The notes beneath the pieces were generated by a model, which was given only the letters and a program-made list of their open reading frames with translations, was not told the DNA's origin and searched no databases. Shown here one piece after another: positions 32,693 to 41,601 of a DNA stretch of 64,000 nt. The stretch is from the NCBI GenBank assembly GCA_934277615.1, contig CAKQUV010000005.1, forward strand, positions 1 through 64,000, in the 5' to 3' direction. The position numbers and the translations under genes are program-made. Within the stretch, counting starts at the first letter, position 1, and each line of letters begins with the position of its first letter. This DNA comes from an uncultured Clostridia bacterium (GTDB lineage Bacteria; Bacillota; Clostridia; Christensenellales; CAG-917).

Positions 32693-33376
32693 ATGGCAGC
32701 GACCAAAAAATATGTTGTTCTTGCAGATATCGAAAGCGTAAGAGTGCCTTTCAGCGTATTCGCATCCGCTCTTGAAGAACTCTCTCGCATCGGCGAAATC
32801 GCAGCATGCAAATTCTACGGATATTCCGCAAAACGTACCAAAGATTACGGTGAATTCATCCAAGAAAACAGCTATGATGCGCTTTCCGCACTTCCCAAAA
32901 AGAGAAAAGGCAAACTCGACCTTCGTCAAGTTATCGACGCGGCAAGACTTGCACAATTCCCCAATATCGACGGTTTCTTCCTTATTTACGGAAACGGCGA
33001 CATCACTCCGCTCATTGCATACCTCAAAGCATACGGCAAAGACGTCGTTGCAGGCGTTGTAGAGCCCGATAAGAACTCTGTTCTTTGCAACAAGGTCATC
33101 ATGCTCGACGCAAACGCGTCCACGCAAACAGTGCTCAACGCAGGCTACAAGAAAGTCAACGCAGCACCCGTCGTGAAGAGAGCGGCAGCTCCCAAGGCAC
33201 AACCGGTTCAATATGCTCCGGCACCTCAACCGCAACCTGTTTATGCACAACCTGCACCGGCTCCGCAACCCGCACCTCAACCGGCGCCTGCACAAACTCA
33301 ACAACAAAGCGAAGAGGCAGCTCAAATGGCTCTCTTGCTCGAGCAATTCAACAAGATTCTCGCAAGCAACGACTAA
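32693..33376 (+). CDS. NYN/PIN-like domain protein with Pro/Ala/Gln-rich tail
   Basis: 227 residues. The first 145 form an NYN (LabA/DUF88-like) RNase fold: VVLADIESVRVPF with the first acidic residue, KLDLRQVIDAARLAQF, GFFLIYGNGDITPLIAYLKAYGKDVVAGVV with the late acidic site. From about 155 to 205 the chain is a Pro-Ala-Gln low-complexity linker (PVQYAPAPQPQPVYAQPAPA), followed by a short helix (AAQMALLLEQFNKILAS). Likely a cytoplasmic ribonuclease or RNA binder. Own promoter, RBS AGAGGAGA, own terminator. Confidence 0.8.
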   Translation: MAATKKYVVLADIESVRVPFSVFASALEELSRIGEIAACKFYGYSAKRTKDYGEFIQENSYDALSALPKKRKGKLDLRQVIDAARLAQFPNIDGFFLIYGNGDITPLIAYLKAYGKDVVAGVVEPDKNSVLCNKVIMLDANASTQTVLNAGYKKVNAAPVVKRAAAPKAQPVQYAPAPQPQPVYAQPAPAPQPAPQPAPAQTQQQSEEAAQMALLLEQFNKILASND

Positions 33377-33398
33377 TTGTTTGAAATTATCGACAACC

Positions 33399-33431
33399 AA
33401 AATTCCGCATCATGCGATGCGGAATTTTTTT
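33399..33431. terminator. bidirectional terminator (NYN gene / folA)
   Basis: 10-bp stem AATTCCGCAT / ATGCGGAATT with a 6-nt loop and a seven-T run. Confidence 0.85.
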
Positions 33432-33518
33432 ATGCAAAAACAAAACGAAAAAGACAAGGCGCTCAAACGAGTGCCTTGTGCAAATTTTAAAATATTCAAT
33501 TTTTGGTATGTTCGACTT

Positions 33519-34031
33519 TCAATAGGTCTTGACGTCGTTGTTCTTGTACGTGCAAAAACGGATAATGTAGCCGTTGTCGTCAAAAGGTTCGCCTTCTTCG
33601 ACAAGTTGCCAGTTTTCAAGTTCGTCAAGGTTCTGGTGGAAAACCTCCGCGCCGCCGTCCGCCTCGACTTTGGTAACGTACGCCGTGTCGCAATAGGGGA
33701 GCATTGTGCGATACATCATTGCGCCGCCGATTACGTAAACGTTATCTTCGTCGTATTTTTTGATTTCGTCAAAAAGTTCGTCAAGAGATTTGACAAGTAC
33801 GTATCCCTTTTTATCTGCGTCGGCTTGCTCGCCGTTTGGATTGAGAACGATATTCACGCGGTTTTTGAGTGGCATACCTTCCGGGAATGACAAAAGGGTA
33901 TTGCTGCCCATCACAACGACTTTACCGCGCGTATGCTCGACGAAATGACGCATATCCGCTTTGAGATGGAAGAGCAAATCATTCTTTTTGCCCAATCCCC
34001 ATTTGTTATCGACTGCAAAGATTGTTTTCAT
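33519..34031 (-). CDS. folA: dihydrofolate reductase
   Basis: 170-residue DHFR that regenerates tetrahydrofolate with NADPH. Motifs: FAVDNKWGLGKKNDLLFHLKADMRHF (substrate loop, with Asp in the active-site helix), VVVMGSNTLLSFPEGMPLKNRVNIVL (cofactor site) and VYVIGGAMMYRTMLPYCDTAYVT (GGxxxY motif). Downstream of thyA by 8 nt: the pair couples dTMP synthesis, which yields dihydrofolate, to its reduction. Confidence 0.95.
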   Translation of the reverse strand: MKTIFAVDNKWGLGKKNDLLFHLKADMRHFVEHTRGKVVVMGSNTLLSFPEGMPLKNRVNIVLNPNGEQADADKKGYVLVKSLDELFDEIKKYDEDNVYVIGGAMMYRTMLPYCDTAYVTKVEADGGAEVFHQNLDELENWQLVEEGEPFDDNGYIIRFCTYKNNDVKTY

Positions 34032-34039
34032 ATCGCGCC

Positions 34040-34870
34040 TTAGATTGCCACTTCGATTTTCTTATCGAGTTTGGTGTATTGATAGTTTTCCAGTTCAAAA
34101 TCGTCAACGGTGAAGTCGTAGAAGTTTTTGACGTCTTTGTTCATCTTGAAAGTCGGAGCCGGATATTGCGGATTTTGCAAAATTTCTTCGACGATAGGCA
34201 CATGGCGGTCATAGATGTGTGCGTCGCTGATTACGTGCACGAATTCGCCGACTTCAAGTCCGCTCACCTGCGCAAACATATGCAAAAGCACGGCGTATTG
34301 CACAACGTTCCAGTTGTTTGCGGTGAGGGTGTCCTGACTGCGCTGATTGAGTATGCCGTTGAGCTTGTTCCCGGTAACATTGAAAGTCATAGAATACGCG
34401 CAAGGGTAGAGGTGCATCTCGTGCAAGTCTTGGAAGTTGTAGATGTTGGTGAGAATACGTCTTGATTGCGGATTGTGTTTGAGGTCGTAGAGCACTCTGT
34501 CAACTTGGTCAAATTCGCCCTCGGGGTATATGCTTTTTATGCCGAGTTGATATCCGTACGCCTTGCCGATCGAGCCCGTTTCGTCCGCCCAGCTATCCCA
34601 GATGTGTGAGTTAAGGTCATGTACGTTGTTGCTCTTTTTTTGCCAAATCCACAAAATCTCGTCAATTGCGGATTTGAAAGCGGTGCGGCGAAGAGTGATA
34701 ATCGGAAACTCTTTGGAGAGGTCGTATCTGTTGACGATGCAAAACTTTTTTATAGTATGCGCAGGTGTGCCGTCAAGCCATTTGGGGCGTACGTCAAGAC
34801 CTTCGTCGCTTATGCCTTCGTCAAGAATTTGTCTGCAAGTATCGATGAAAATTTTGTCTGCAATGCTCAT
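34040..34870 (-). CDS. thyA: thymidylate synthase
   Basis: 276-residue ThyA that methylates dUMP with methylene-tetrahydrofolate. Catalytic Cys157 in HLYPCAYSMTFNV (a variant of the usual PPCHxxxQF), the phosphate-site RR pair at 137-138, LNQRSQDTLTANNWNVVQYA and the HVISDAHIYDRH nucleotide block are present. ATG 34870 is chosen because it aligns with the family start; no strong RBS is visible. First gene of thyA-folA, 75 nt after the GH2 gene end. Confidence 0.93.
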   Translation of the reverse strand: MSIADKIFIDTCRQILDEGISDEGLDVRPKWLDGTPAHTIKKFCIVNRYDLSKEFPIITLRRTAFKSAIDEILWIWQKKSNNVHDLNSHIWDSWADETGSIGKAYGYQLGIKSIYPEGEFDQVDRVLYDLKHNPQSRRILTNIYNFQDLHEMHLYPCAYSMTFNVTGNKLNGILNQRSQDTLTANNWNVVQYAVLLHMFAQVSGLEVGEFVHVISDAHIYDRHVPIVEEILQNPQYPAPTFKMNKDVKNFYDFTVDDFELENYQYTKLDKKIEVAI

Positions 34871-34899
34871 ATTGTTTGCGCCTTTTGTGCATAATTGGC

Positions 34900-34930
34900 G
34901 CTTTACACTTGCATTTTGCAAGTGTAAAGC
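34900..34930. promoter_or_regulatory. perfect inverted repeat between GH2 gene and thyA
   Basis: 14-bp stem GCTTTACACTTGCA / TGCAAGTGTAAAGC with a 3-nt loop. There is no T run on the minus strand after it, so it may be an operator or an RNA leader element of thyA rather than a simple terminator. Confidence 0.45.
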
Positions 34931-34945
34931 GGTGTTTTTGTGATA

Positions 34946-36706
34946 TTAGTCTTTGATAACGAGTTGTGCGTTGATGTCGCGCATCATATCGACAGGCACC
35001 TTGATGACCTTTCTGTCAAAGGTAACAAGACCGTTCATTTCCTGCTCGACGTCGCTCACTTCTGTGTAGACGCAAGCGGACAAGCCTCTGTCGATTTTTG
35101 GCACGATTTTGGTTTCGTACAACTTCTTGATTGCCGCCGCAATCGCTTCGGGTTTTTTGTAGATACGGTATCCGAATTGATTGTTGGGGCTGTACATATG
35201 ACCTTCCGTCTTGATTGCGTATCCGCCGAATTCGCTGAGAATATAGCAACGGTCGTCTTTCTTGGGAACGAAGATGGGCTTGAAGTAGATGTGCAAGCTC
35301 TTTGTGTCGGACGTGCCTTTGCCTTGATCGTTCCAGCCGCTTACGCTGTCGATAAGACGAGTGGGATCGATTGCTTTCATTTCTTTTGTGATGCGCACGG
35401 AATCGAATTGACCCCAGCCTTCGTTGAAGGGCACCCACACGGCGAGCGATACGACATTTTTGAGGTGGTTCATTGTAACGTGAAGTTCTCTTTCAAACTC
35501 ATCTCTGCCTTCCTTGTCGGCGCGAGCGAGCTTTCTATAACCGGATTCGTTGTCGTCTTTGATGTGGTACTCGAACACCGTTGCGAGCAAACCTATGTAG
35601 AAGAGGTTGTATTTGCTGCCGCCGCTGACCATATCTTGCCATACGAGGATGCCTTCCTTGTCGCAATGATAGTACCAGCGAAGAGGCTCGATTTTGATGT
35701 GTTTGCGGAGCATATTGAAGCCCATGGATTTGACCATCTTGACATCCCATTCGAGTGCGGCGTTGGAGGGCGGCGTAAGCATACCGTCCGACCAATACCC
35801 TTGATCAAGCAAACCTGTGTGGAAGTAAGGCTTGTTGTTGAGCCCCATACGCTTAAAGCCCTTTGAGTCCGTAACCCAGCTGAATTTGCGCATACCGAAA
35901 TAGGATTTTACGATATCGTTGCCCACTTTGAACGCAACGTCATAGAGTTTTGGGTTTTCGGGCGACCAAAGCTCATAGTTTTCGAGTTTGATAGAAGCGG
36001 CGTCGCCGTCAAAGCGGCCGCTGTAAATTGCGTCCGCGCCGTCCATAATGATTACGTCGACGGGCACGTTTGCGGATTTGACAAATTTGAAGTTGATCGT
36101 GTCGTTGTCGATATCCGGAACGATTGTAACGTCTTTGAGATAGACTTCGTCCATGCTCTCGAGCCACACGCTTTGCCAAATGCCCGATTGCGGCGTGTAC
36201 CAGATTCCGCCCGGTTTGGAAGATTGCTTTGCGTGAGTGTGATATTTGGTATCGCACGGGTCTGTTACGACAAGTTCGATTGTATTTTCGCCCGGTTTTA
36301 CGAGGGAAGATACGTCAAATTCAAATGGAACGTAGCCGCCGATATGCTCGCCTACGGACGCGCCGTTGAGCTTGACTTCGCAAATCATATCCACGGCATC
36401 GAAGTGAATGACTGTGTGCGCCTTAACAAAGGACGGATCCAGCACGAAAGTGCGGTGATAATAAAGCACGTCGTCGGGAGTTACGCGCGTGCCTTCGGGA
36501 AGCCCCGAAAGCAAACATTCGGGCGAGAAGGGAACAAGGATTTTGCCTTGATACTTGCCGCCGAATTTCTCGCTCTTGCGAAGGATTGCATAATCCCACT
36601 CGCCGTTGAGCGTTACGTAACTGTTTCTCGCAAATTGCGGACGCGGATATTCCGAAAGAGGCGTTGCGCCCACTTCAAACGGTGTACGAAGTCTAACAGT
36701 TTTCAT
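34946..36706 (-). CDS. glycoside hydrolase family 2 protein (beta-galactosidase/glucuronidase type)
   Basis: 586-residue GH2 enzyme. It has an N-terminal jelly-roll (YVTLNGEWDYAI...IHFDAVDMICEVKLNGASVGEHIGGYVPFEFDVS), an Ig-like middle (LYDVAFKVG...GMRKFSW) and a TIM barrel with acid/base Glu429 in WVPFNEGWGQFD and nucleophile Glu492 in YILSEFGGY. No signal peptide, so it is cytoplasmic and acts on imported disaccharides. Sugar specificity is not readable. ATG 36706 has GGAGG 6 nt upstream; the longer frame upstream crosses the promoter. Confidence 0.88.
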   Translation of the reverse strand: MKTVRLRTPFEVGATPLSEYPRPQFARNSYVTLNGEWDYAILRKSEKFGGKYQGKILVPFSPECLLSGLPEGTRVTPDDVLYYHRTFVLDPSFVKAHTVIHFDAVDMICEVKLNGASVGEHIGGYVPFEFDVSSLVKPGENTIELVVTDPCDTKYHTHAKQSSKPGGIWYTPQSGIWQSVWLESMDEVYLKDVTIVPDIDNDTINFKFVKSANVPVDVIIMDGADAIYSGRFDGDAASIKLENYELWSPENPKLYDVAFKVGNDIVKSYFGMRKFSWVTDSKGFKRMGLNNKPYFHTGLLDQGYWSDGMLTPPSNAALEWDVKMVKSMGFNMLRKHIKIEPLRWYYHCDKEGILVWQDMVSGGSKYNLFYIGLLATVFEYHIKDDNESGYRKLARADKEGRDEFERELHVTMNHLKNVVSLAVWVPFNEGWGQFDSVRITKEMKAIDPTRLIDSVSGWNDQGKGTSDTKSLHIYFKPIFVPKKDDRCYILSEFGGYAIKTEGHMYSPNNQFGYRIYKKPEAIAAAIKKLYETKIVPKIDRGLSACVYTEVSDVEQEMNGLVTFDRKVIKVPVDMMRDINAQLVIKD

Positions 36707-36731
36707 ATTTTCCTCCAAATAGATATAATTC

Positions 36732-36760
36732 ATTATAACACAACATATCTTCCTCGACAA
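36732..36760 (-). promoter_or_regulatory. promoter of the GH2 gene
   Basis: On the minus strand: TTGTCG (36755-36760), exact 17-bp spacer, TATAAT (36732-36737). Confidence 0.55.
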
Positions 36761-36790
36761 TAGCAAATATGCAAAAATCACGGCAACATT

Positions 36791-36819
36791 TTGACTAATT
36801 TGCGCCGCTGTGCTATACT
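36791..36819 (+). promoter_or_regulatory. promoter of the phosphodiesterase gene
   Basis: TTGACT (36791-36796), exact 17-bp spacer, TATACT (36814-36819). Confidence 0.6.
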
Positions 36820-36845
36820 TTGAACAAATCAAGGAGGCAAACGTC

Positions 36846-37403
36846 ATGCGCTTGTTTATAGGTTCGGATATTCACGGCTCGTCCGCGAACGTGGTAAGAT
36901 TTTTGGATATAGTGCAAAACGCACGCAAGGAGGACGACAGCGTAAAAGTCGTTCTTTTGGGCGACATATACAATCACGGTCCCCGCAATCCTTTCCCCGA
37001 AGGATACGCGCCTATGAAAGTTGCCGAAATGCTCAACAACGCCAAGGACTATATAACAGTCATCAAAGGCAATTGCGACAGTGAAGTTGACCAAATGATA
37101 AGCGAATTCCCCATAAATTCCGACTTTACGATGGACTGGCAAGGTCGCACGGTCTATTTCACCCACGGACACAAATGCAATCCGAATTTGCCGCCCAAGG
37201 ACGCAAAAAAAGGCGATATCGTGTTTTACGGACACTTCCATAGAGCAATGATTGAAGAAAAAGACGGCATAATCTACGTGTGTGTTGGCGCACTCGGGCT
37301 TTCCCCCGAAGGCGTGGAGCGCTCATATGCCATCCTCGACGAGCATAACGTCACCGTCAAAACCCTCGAAGGCGACAAAACCATTATCAAAATGAATATT
37401 TGA
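36846..37403 (+). CDS. YfcE-type metallophosphodiesterase
   Basis: 185-residue calcineurin-like phosphodiesterase of the YfcE/MJ0936 family. Metal ligands: GSDIHG (7-12), LLGDIYNHG, IKGNCDS, TVYFTHGH and YGHFHRA. Members hydrolyse phosphodiesters in vitro; physiological substrates are mostly unknown. AAGGAGG 8 nt before the ATG. Divergent from the GH2 gene. Confidence 0.9.
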   Translation: MRLFIGSDIHGSSANVVRFLDIVQNARKEDDSVKVVLLGDIYNHGPRNPFPEGYAPMKVAEMLNNAKDYITVIKGNCDSEVDQMISEFPINSDFTMDWQGRTVYFTHGHKCNPNLPPKDAKKGDIVFYGHFHRAMIEEKDGIIYVCVGALGLSPEGVERSYAILDEHNVTVKTLEGDKTIIKMNI

Positions 37404-37428
37404 TAAAATCATACTAAAATAATTTATT

Positions 37429-37467
37429 ATCGCGCAAAACGAAATGACGTTTTGCGCGATTTTTTAA
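37429..37467 (+). terminator. terminator of the phosphodiesterase gene
   Basis: Perfect 13-bp stem ATCGCGCAAAACG / CGTTTTGCGCGAT with a 6-nt loop and six T residues. Confidence 0.9.
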
Positions 37468-37627
37468 TCTTTTCAAGTATAAATTCTTATTTTTCGACAA
37501 AACAAGACAAAATTCGACAATATATGCCATTCCGTTAGTTCGCAGAGTATTGTAAAATAAAAGTGGAAAAAGATGTGCATATATGATATTATAAAATTAG
37601 ATGTATGAAAATTTGCAGTTAAAATAG

Positions 37628-37643
37628 ATTTCAACGTTGAAAT
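37628..37643 (+). promoter_or_regulatory. palindrome before the lipoprotein/peptidase pair
   Basis: Perfect 16-bp palindrome ATTTCAACGTTGAAAT, 25 nt before the lipoprotein start and just ahead of AGGAGGG. It fits a repressor site; no matching regulator gene is next to it. Confidence 0.4.
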
Positions 37644-37668
37644 AAATATAATTTAAAGGAGGGTTTCA

Positions 37669-38163
37669 ATGAAAAATAAACTAATTTTAGTCTTAGCAAT
37701 TGTGGTCGCGGTCTCGACATTTTTATTCTGTGCTTGCGATGGATTTCTAAATACCGATTATCCGCCGATTAAAGAGGGAACTTTTGTATATGAAGGCTAT
37801 GATAAAATGAACGATAAGTCGAAATATGCAAAGTTGATTATCACGCCTATCAGCGAAGAGGAGTTCAATCAAGCCAACGGAGTAAATGTTGTCAAAGACG
37901 TATCGCCCAAAAAGTCGCACGATTATTATAGTGTTGAGTTATGGTACGGAGAGTCACAAGACAATTGCGAAAAAGCAGAGTATATCAATCTCAAAGACAA
38001 AAGTGGTGACCCTCATGCGAGGGGACATTATTTTGATAAGAATCAGTCTTGGTTAGATGTATGTGTGGAAAATGGTGAGACATATTACAACGTCCATTAC
38101 TACTTTAACATTGAAGAATATAAGTCATTTAAAGCAGACTTAAAAAGGAGTGAAAACTTATGA
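37669..38163 (+). CDS. small lipoprotein, partner of the secreted peptidase-like protein
   Basis: 164 residues with a lipoprotein signal (MKNKLILVLAIVVAVSTFLF then CAC, lipidated Cys23). The mature part (YEGYDKMNDKSKYAKLIITP, VELWYGESQDNCEKAEYINL) is a small beta-rich domain I do not recognise. AT-rich codons set it and the next gene apart from the surroundings. Its stop overlaps the next ATG by 4 nt. RBS AAAGGAGGG. Confidence 0.65.
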   Translation: MKNKLILVLAIVVAVSTFLFCACDGFLNTDYPPIKEGTFVYEGYDKMNDKSKYAKLIITPISEEEFNQANGVNVVKDVSPKKSHDYYSVELWYGESQDNCEKAEYINLKDKSGDPHARGHYFDKNQSWLDVCVENGETYYNVHYYFNIEEYKSFKADLKRSENL

Positions 38164-39758
38164 TGAAAAGTATAATGAAAAAAGCGATTAGCATAATTAT
38201 TGTTATGTGTATTGCGACAATTATGTATGTTTATTGTCTTAGCAAAATAAACATTTTCGATAAAGATCAAATAGCATATGCTGCGAGTGACAATACAAAC
38301 AATTTGGATGATACGATAATGTCAAAATATTTTGATATGTATCAAAATTCAACTTTGTCTATTGACACGCCAGATGGTGGCCGATGGCCATATAAAATAA
38401 TAAAGTATTCAGAGAAAAAGAATACGCTTAAAGAACATTATCCACATTATAATTGGGAGAGCGCAAAAATAATTTACGGTAATAGCGTTGCTAGTTTAAC
38501 AAAAAGAAATCCTGTAAACGTAAATGCTTCCTACAGCCCTGATGATGAAAGAGATGAATATAGAACGAATAATGTGGGATTTGATTTCCAGCAAAGAGTG
38601 TTTACCGAAGAAGATATAGACAAGGGACTTAAACAAGCGAAAGAAGTGGATTCTTCTATTACAAGCAGTTATGGTGGGTGTGGTGCAATTGCTCAAATCG
38701 GCATGTGGCATTATTTTTCAAGTGTATTAGGTTATGATAGTATTTCAAACGGAGATCCTTATTCTTCTGAAAATAAACAATTGCTCGCAAAAGAAGTGTT
38801 TTTAAATGTCAAAACATCTGAGCTTGGCTCTAATAAAACCATGACATGGCCTAGCGATTATGTGGATGGGTTTAACGCAATCGCTCGAAAACACAACATT
38901 CCTATTCGTGCATCCTATTCTTTTGCTACACTTATTCCTCAAAAAGAGTTTTTTGCAGATAAAATAAAAGCATATATTGATAAAGGAATACCGGTTACAA
39001 TATTTACAGGAACGCTTAATAAGAACTCTAAAGGATATGAAGGACATTGCTTTAATGTTTGTTCATATGAAAAATGGGTTGGAACAAATCCCGAAACAAA
39101 TGAGCGTAAGGAATATATTATGTATGGAACAAAGGCAAATTATTATAATACATTTGGAATAAGATATATGAGTGAAGAAGTATTGGAACAGTCCCTTGTC
39201 GGTTTAATATGGTATGATATACAGTACAATAATATTCAAACTATTCCTGCCAGCGCATTTGCACAAGACTTCGTAAACGATTCGGGACAAGGTCAATATT
39301 TCTTCTATGAAAAAATCGCCGATATAACACTTCCAAATGGTTATTCGTTTGGAACGAAAAGATTGCGTTGCAGTTATATAGAAAACAAATACTTGGCGTT
39401 ATCTGCAAATAGGAAATCTAATACGGGTAGTTATAATGGAGAGGCATATATTGAATTTTGTTTTAACGACGATATTAAAAAAATAGAGTTCGATATCGCT
39501 AGATGGGGATTAAACGAGGGATTTACAGGTCTTGACGAGTATGTAACTATAAAATGCTCACGCACAGGTGGAAGTGATGGAGAGCCACGGAAAGAGATGG
39601 ATCCCAAAAGTTTAACGCCTTCAAAAGACAATCCGCAAAGAATAACTGTTCTAATAAACGAGGGTGAATATATACGCATATCAATTAAAGTAAATCCAAC
39701 TTCTGAAAATAGGAATAAAGGGCGTATAATATTAGACAACATAACCATTTATTATTGA
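38160..39758 (+). CDS. secreted papain-like cysteine peptidase candidate
   Basis: 532 residues. An N-terminal membrane/signal helix (9-28), then a domain in which SSYGGCGAIAQIGMWHYFS gives the Gly-Cys-Gly nucleophile signature of C39/papain-like peptidases (Cys174), with the expected His in KGYEGHCFNVCSYEKW (His296). The C-terminal 180 residues (about 350-532) resemble a beta-sandwich binding domain (LRCSYIENKYLALSAN...IEFDIARWGLNEGF...ITVLINEGEYIRISIKV). Probably exported and acting outside the cell on peptides or as a bacteriocin-like maturase; the role is inferred from motifs only. ATGA overlap with the lipoprotein gene. Confidence 0.65.
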   Translation: MMKSIMKKAISIIIVMCIATIMYVYCLSKINIFDKDQIAYAASDNTNNLDDTIMSKYFDMYQNSTLSIDTPDGGRWPYKIIKYSEKKNTLKEHYPHYNWESAKIIYGNSVASLTKRNPVNVNASYSPDDERDEYRTNNVGFDFQQRVFTEEDIDKGLKQAKEVDSSITSSYGGCGAIAQIGMWHYFSSVLGYDSISNGDPYSSENKQLLAKEVFLNVKTSELGSNKTMTWPSDYVDGFNAIARKHNIPIRASYSFATLIPQKEFFADKIKAYIDKGIPVTIFTGTLNKNSKGYEGHCFNVCSYEKWVGTNPETNERKEYIMYGTKANYYNTFGIRYMSEEVLEQSLVGLIWYDIQYNNIQTIPASAFAQDFVNDSGQGQYFFYEKIADITLPNGYSFGTKRLRCSYIENKYLALSANRKSNTGSYNGEAYIEFCFNDDIKKIEFDIARWGLNEGFTGLDEYVTIKCSRTGGSDGEPRKEMDPKSLTPSKDNPQRITVLINEGEYIRISIKVNPTSENRNKGRIILDNITIYY

Positions 39759-39774
39759 TAGTAAAAATAAAAAA

Positions 39775-39813
39775 CAAAAAAGCTCTCCTCGGAGTGCTTT
39801 TTTGATGCCGTTG
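39775..39813 (+). terminator. terminator of the lipoprotein/peptidase unit
   Basis: Stem AAAAAAGC-T-CTCC / GGAG-T-GCTTTTTT with one internal mismatch and a T run; a run of nine G follows in the spacer. Confidence 0.7.
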
Positions 39814-39835
39814 GGGGGGGGCGTTTTTCGCGTTA

Positions 39836-40018
39836 TTACCAATCTTCGCGGTGGTTGATTTTCACATCGTCGTAATACTCGAAGTATTTTTGTTTGTAGC
39901 GTTGCGTTTCGCTGCGATGACGTTTCAGCTCCTCTCGGGCGGCTTTTTTCGCCTCGGTGGAGGGGGCGTCGTCCTCAACTTCGTTGATGGGCGTAAGTCT
40001 TGCTTTTTCGTAGTCCAT
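39836..40018 (-). CDS. small charged protein downstream of yhbY
   Basis: 60 residues (MDYEKARLTPINEVEDDAPS, then a charged helix AKKAAREELKRHRSETQRYK and a KYFEYYDDVKINHREDW end). It starts one base after the YhbY stop and so is probably translated by coupling. No known domain. The helical, Lys/Arg/Glu-rich middle could bind RNA or ribosomes, in line with its neighbour, but this is only a guess. Confidence 0.5.
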   Translation of the reverse strand: MDYEKARLTPINEVEDDAPSTEAKKAAREELKRHRSETQRYKQKYFEYYDDVKINHREDW

Positions 40019-40019
40019 A

Positions 40020-40313
40020 TCAAATCTCTATATGTTCGATATCGTTGCGAGGGGAACGTCTGTAAATCACCACTTTGTTGCCGATTGCGGTAACAGGCTC
40101 TGCGCCCGTAAGTCCGCAAATAGCGTTCAAGACGGTTTTGGCGTCGAGTTCCGCATTGCGAAGAACGGAAATTTTGATAAGCTCGTGCAAGTCGAGGGCG
40201 GTGGAGATATCCAGAATTTGGTTGTCGCCAATGCCGTTTTTGCCGATTTGGAAGATTGGATTTATTTGTTGCGCCATGCTGCGAAGGCGCGCGCGTTGTG
40301 AACTTGTAATCAT
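40020..40313 (-). CDS. yhbY: YhbY/CRS1-YhbY RNA-binding protein
   Basis: 97-residue CRM-domain protein that associates with pre-50S ribosomal particles. Signature MITSSQRARLRSMAQQINPIFQIGKNGI, ELIKISVLRNAELDAKT (with the usual GNG-loop region before it) and TAIGNKVVIYRRS. RBS GAGGT. Followed immediately by the 60-aa gene. Confidence 0.92.
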   Translation of the reverse strand: MITSSQRARLRSMAQQINPIFQIGKNGIGDNQILDISTALDLHELIKISVLRNAELDAKTVLNAICGLTGAEPVTAIGNKVVIYRRSPRNDIEHIEI

Positions 40314-40374
40314 ATTTTACCTCATTTGATTATTGCCCTTGTATAATAGCACCAAAAGCGCAAAAGAGCAACCT

Positions 40375-41556
40375 TTACGACATTTTTCTGTCAACGTCAA
40401 TGACAAAGAAATATTTAACCTCGTCGTTTTCGAACTCTTTTTGCATAGCGTTTTGCACGTCGTCGAGAGTGATTTTGCAATCGTAGGGGATAACCACGTC
40501 AAAGAGCATATTTGTGTGAGTCTGACCGCTTACAAGGCGGAAGTCGTGCAAAGACAGATTCTCGTCAAGTGCGGAAAGAGCGTTTTGCGCGCGCAGTTTG
40601 AGTACGGCAAGGTCTGCGTTTTCCGTATCGACGGGATCCATATGGATGTTTAGGCGTATATGCATTTCGTTCCAGAAATCATGCTCGATATTGTCAATCA
40701 CGTCGTGGCTTTTGGTGATTTCCACGTTTGCAGGCACCTCAACGTGCGCCACGACAAAGCAATGGCTTGCGCCGTAACTGTGCACAACAAGGTCGTGTAC
40801 TCCGATAACGCCGTCGTACGAGAGTATTTTTGCAGTCATTTTATCCACCAATTCTTTGGGCGGTTTTTCGCCGAGAATAGGCGACATAGCGTCTTTGAGG
40901 AGTAGGAGGCTGGACACTATGATAAACACAGACACTGCAATACCCATAATTCCGTCCACGCTGACTTTTGGGCTGATTTTGTCGCCGGCAACGTCGATGA
41001 CGATTGTGGAAATGAGTACGGCAAGCGTCGTCAGCACGTCGTTGCGACTGTCCGCCGCAGACGCTTTGAGCGCGCCGCTCCCGATAGCCTTCGAAAAGTC
41101 GAGATAGAGGAGCATTTGCACAAGTTTCAGCACGATTGCCACGCCAAGCACGACGTACGTATATACGCTTACGGTAACTTGCTCGGGCGTTATGCACTTT
41201 TCAATCGACGATTTAAAGAGCATTATGCCGATAAACAACACCACCACCGAAACGAGCAAAGAGGCAATATATTCATATCTTGCGTGCCCGAAGGGGTGGT
41301 CTTTGTCGGGCGGTGTGGCAGATAGCTTGAACCCGACGAGAGTAACCACGCTGCTGCCTGCGTCCGACAAGTTGTTGATTGCGTCCGCAATAATCGTGAT
41401 GCTGTTGCCGATAAGACCGATTGCAAGTTTGAACGCAAACAGAATCGCATTGGTAACAATGCCGAAAATACCTGCGGACAAGCCGTAGCGAGTGCGCACT
41501 TTGGGATTTTGCGTATCCTGATAGTCTTTGACAAACAGTTTTCTTACAAATTTCAT
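40375..41556 (-). CDS. cation diffusion facilitator metal exporter
   Basis: 393-residue CDF-family efflux protein for divalent metals. Six membrane helices carry ADAINNLSD (helix 2) and ADSRNDVLTT (helix 5), the metal-site Asp pairs, and DKDHPFGHARYEYI between helices 2 and 3, a hallmark of the MMT1/FieF-like group. The C-terminal cytoplasmic ferredoxin-like domain (GVHDLVVHSYGASHCFVVAHVEVP) is followed by an extra region of about 100 residues that seems to repeat the same fold (SLHDFRLVSGQTHTNMLFDVVIP). Probably Mn or Fe/Zn export; metal not readable. Confidence 0.9.
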   Translation of the reverse strand: MKFVRKLFVKDYQDTQNPKVRTRYGLSAGIFGIVTNAILFAFKLAIGLIGNSITIIADAINNLSDAGSSVVTLVGFKLSATPPDKDHPFGHARYEYIASLLVSVVVLFIGIMLFKSSIEKCITPEQVTVSVYTYVVLGVAIVLKLVQMLLYLDFSKAIGSGALKASAADSRNDVLTTLAVLISTIVIDVAGDKISPKVSVDGIMGIAVSVFIIVSSLLLLKDAMSPILGEKPPKELVDKMTAKILSYDGVIGVHDLVVHSYGASHCFVVAHVEVPANVEITKSHDVIDNIEHDFWNEMHIRLNIHMDPVDTENADLAVLKLRAQNALSALDENLSLHDFRLVSGQTHTNMLFDVVIPYDCKITLDDVQNAMQKEFENDEVKYFFVIDVDRKMS

Positions 41557-41601
41557 AATACAGCTCTATTTGCTCTATTTTGCAATAAATGCGGTTTTGA
41601 G

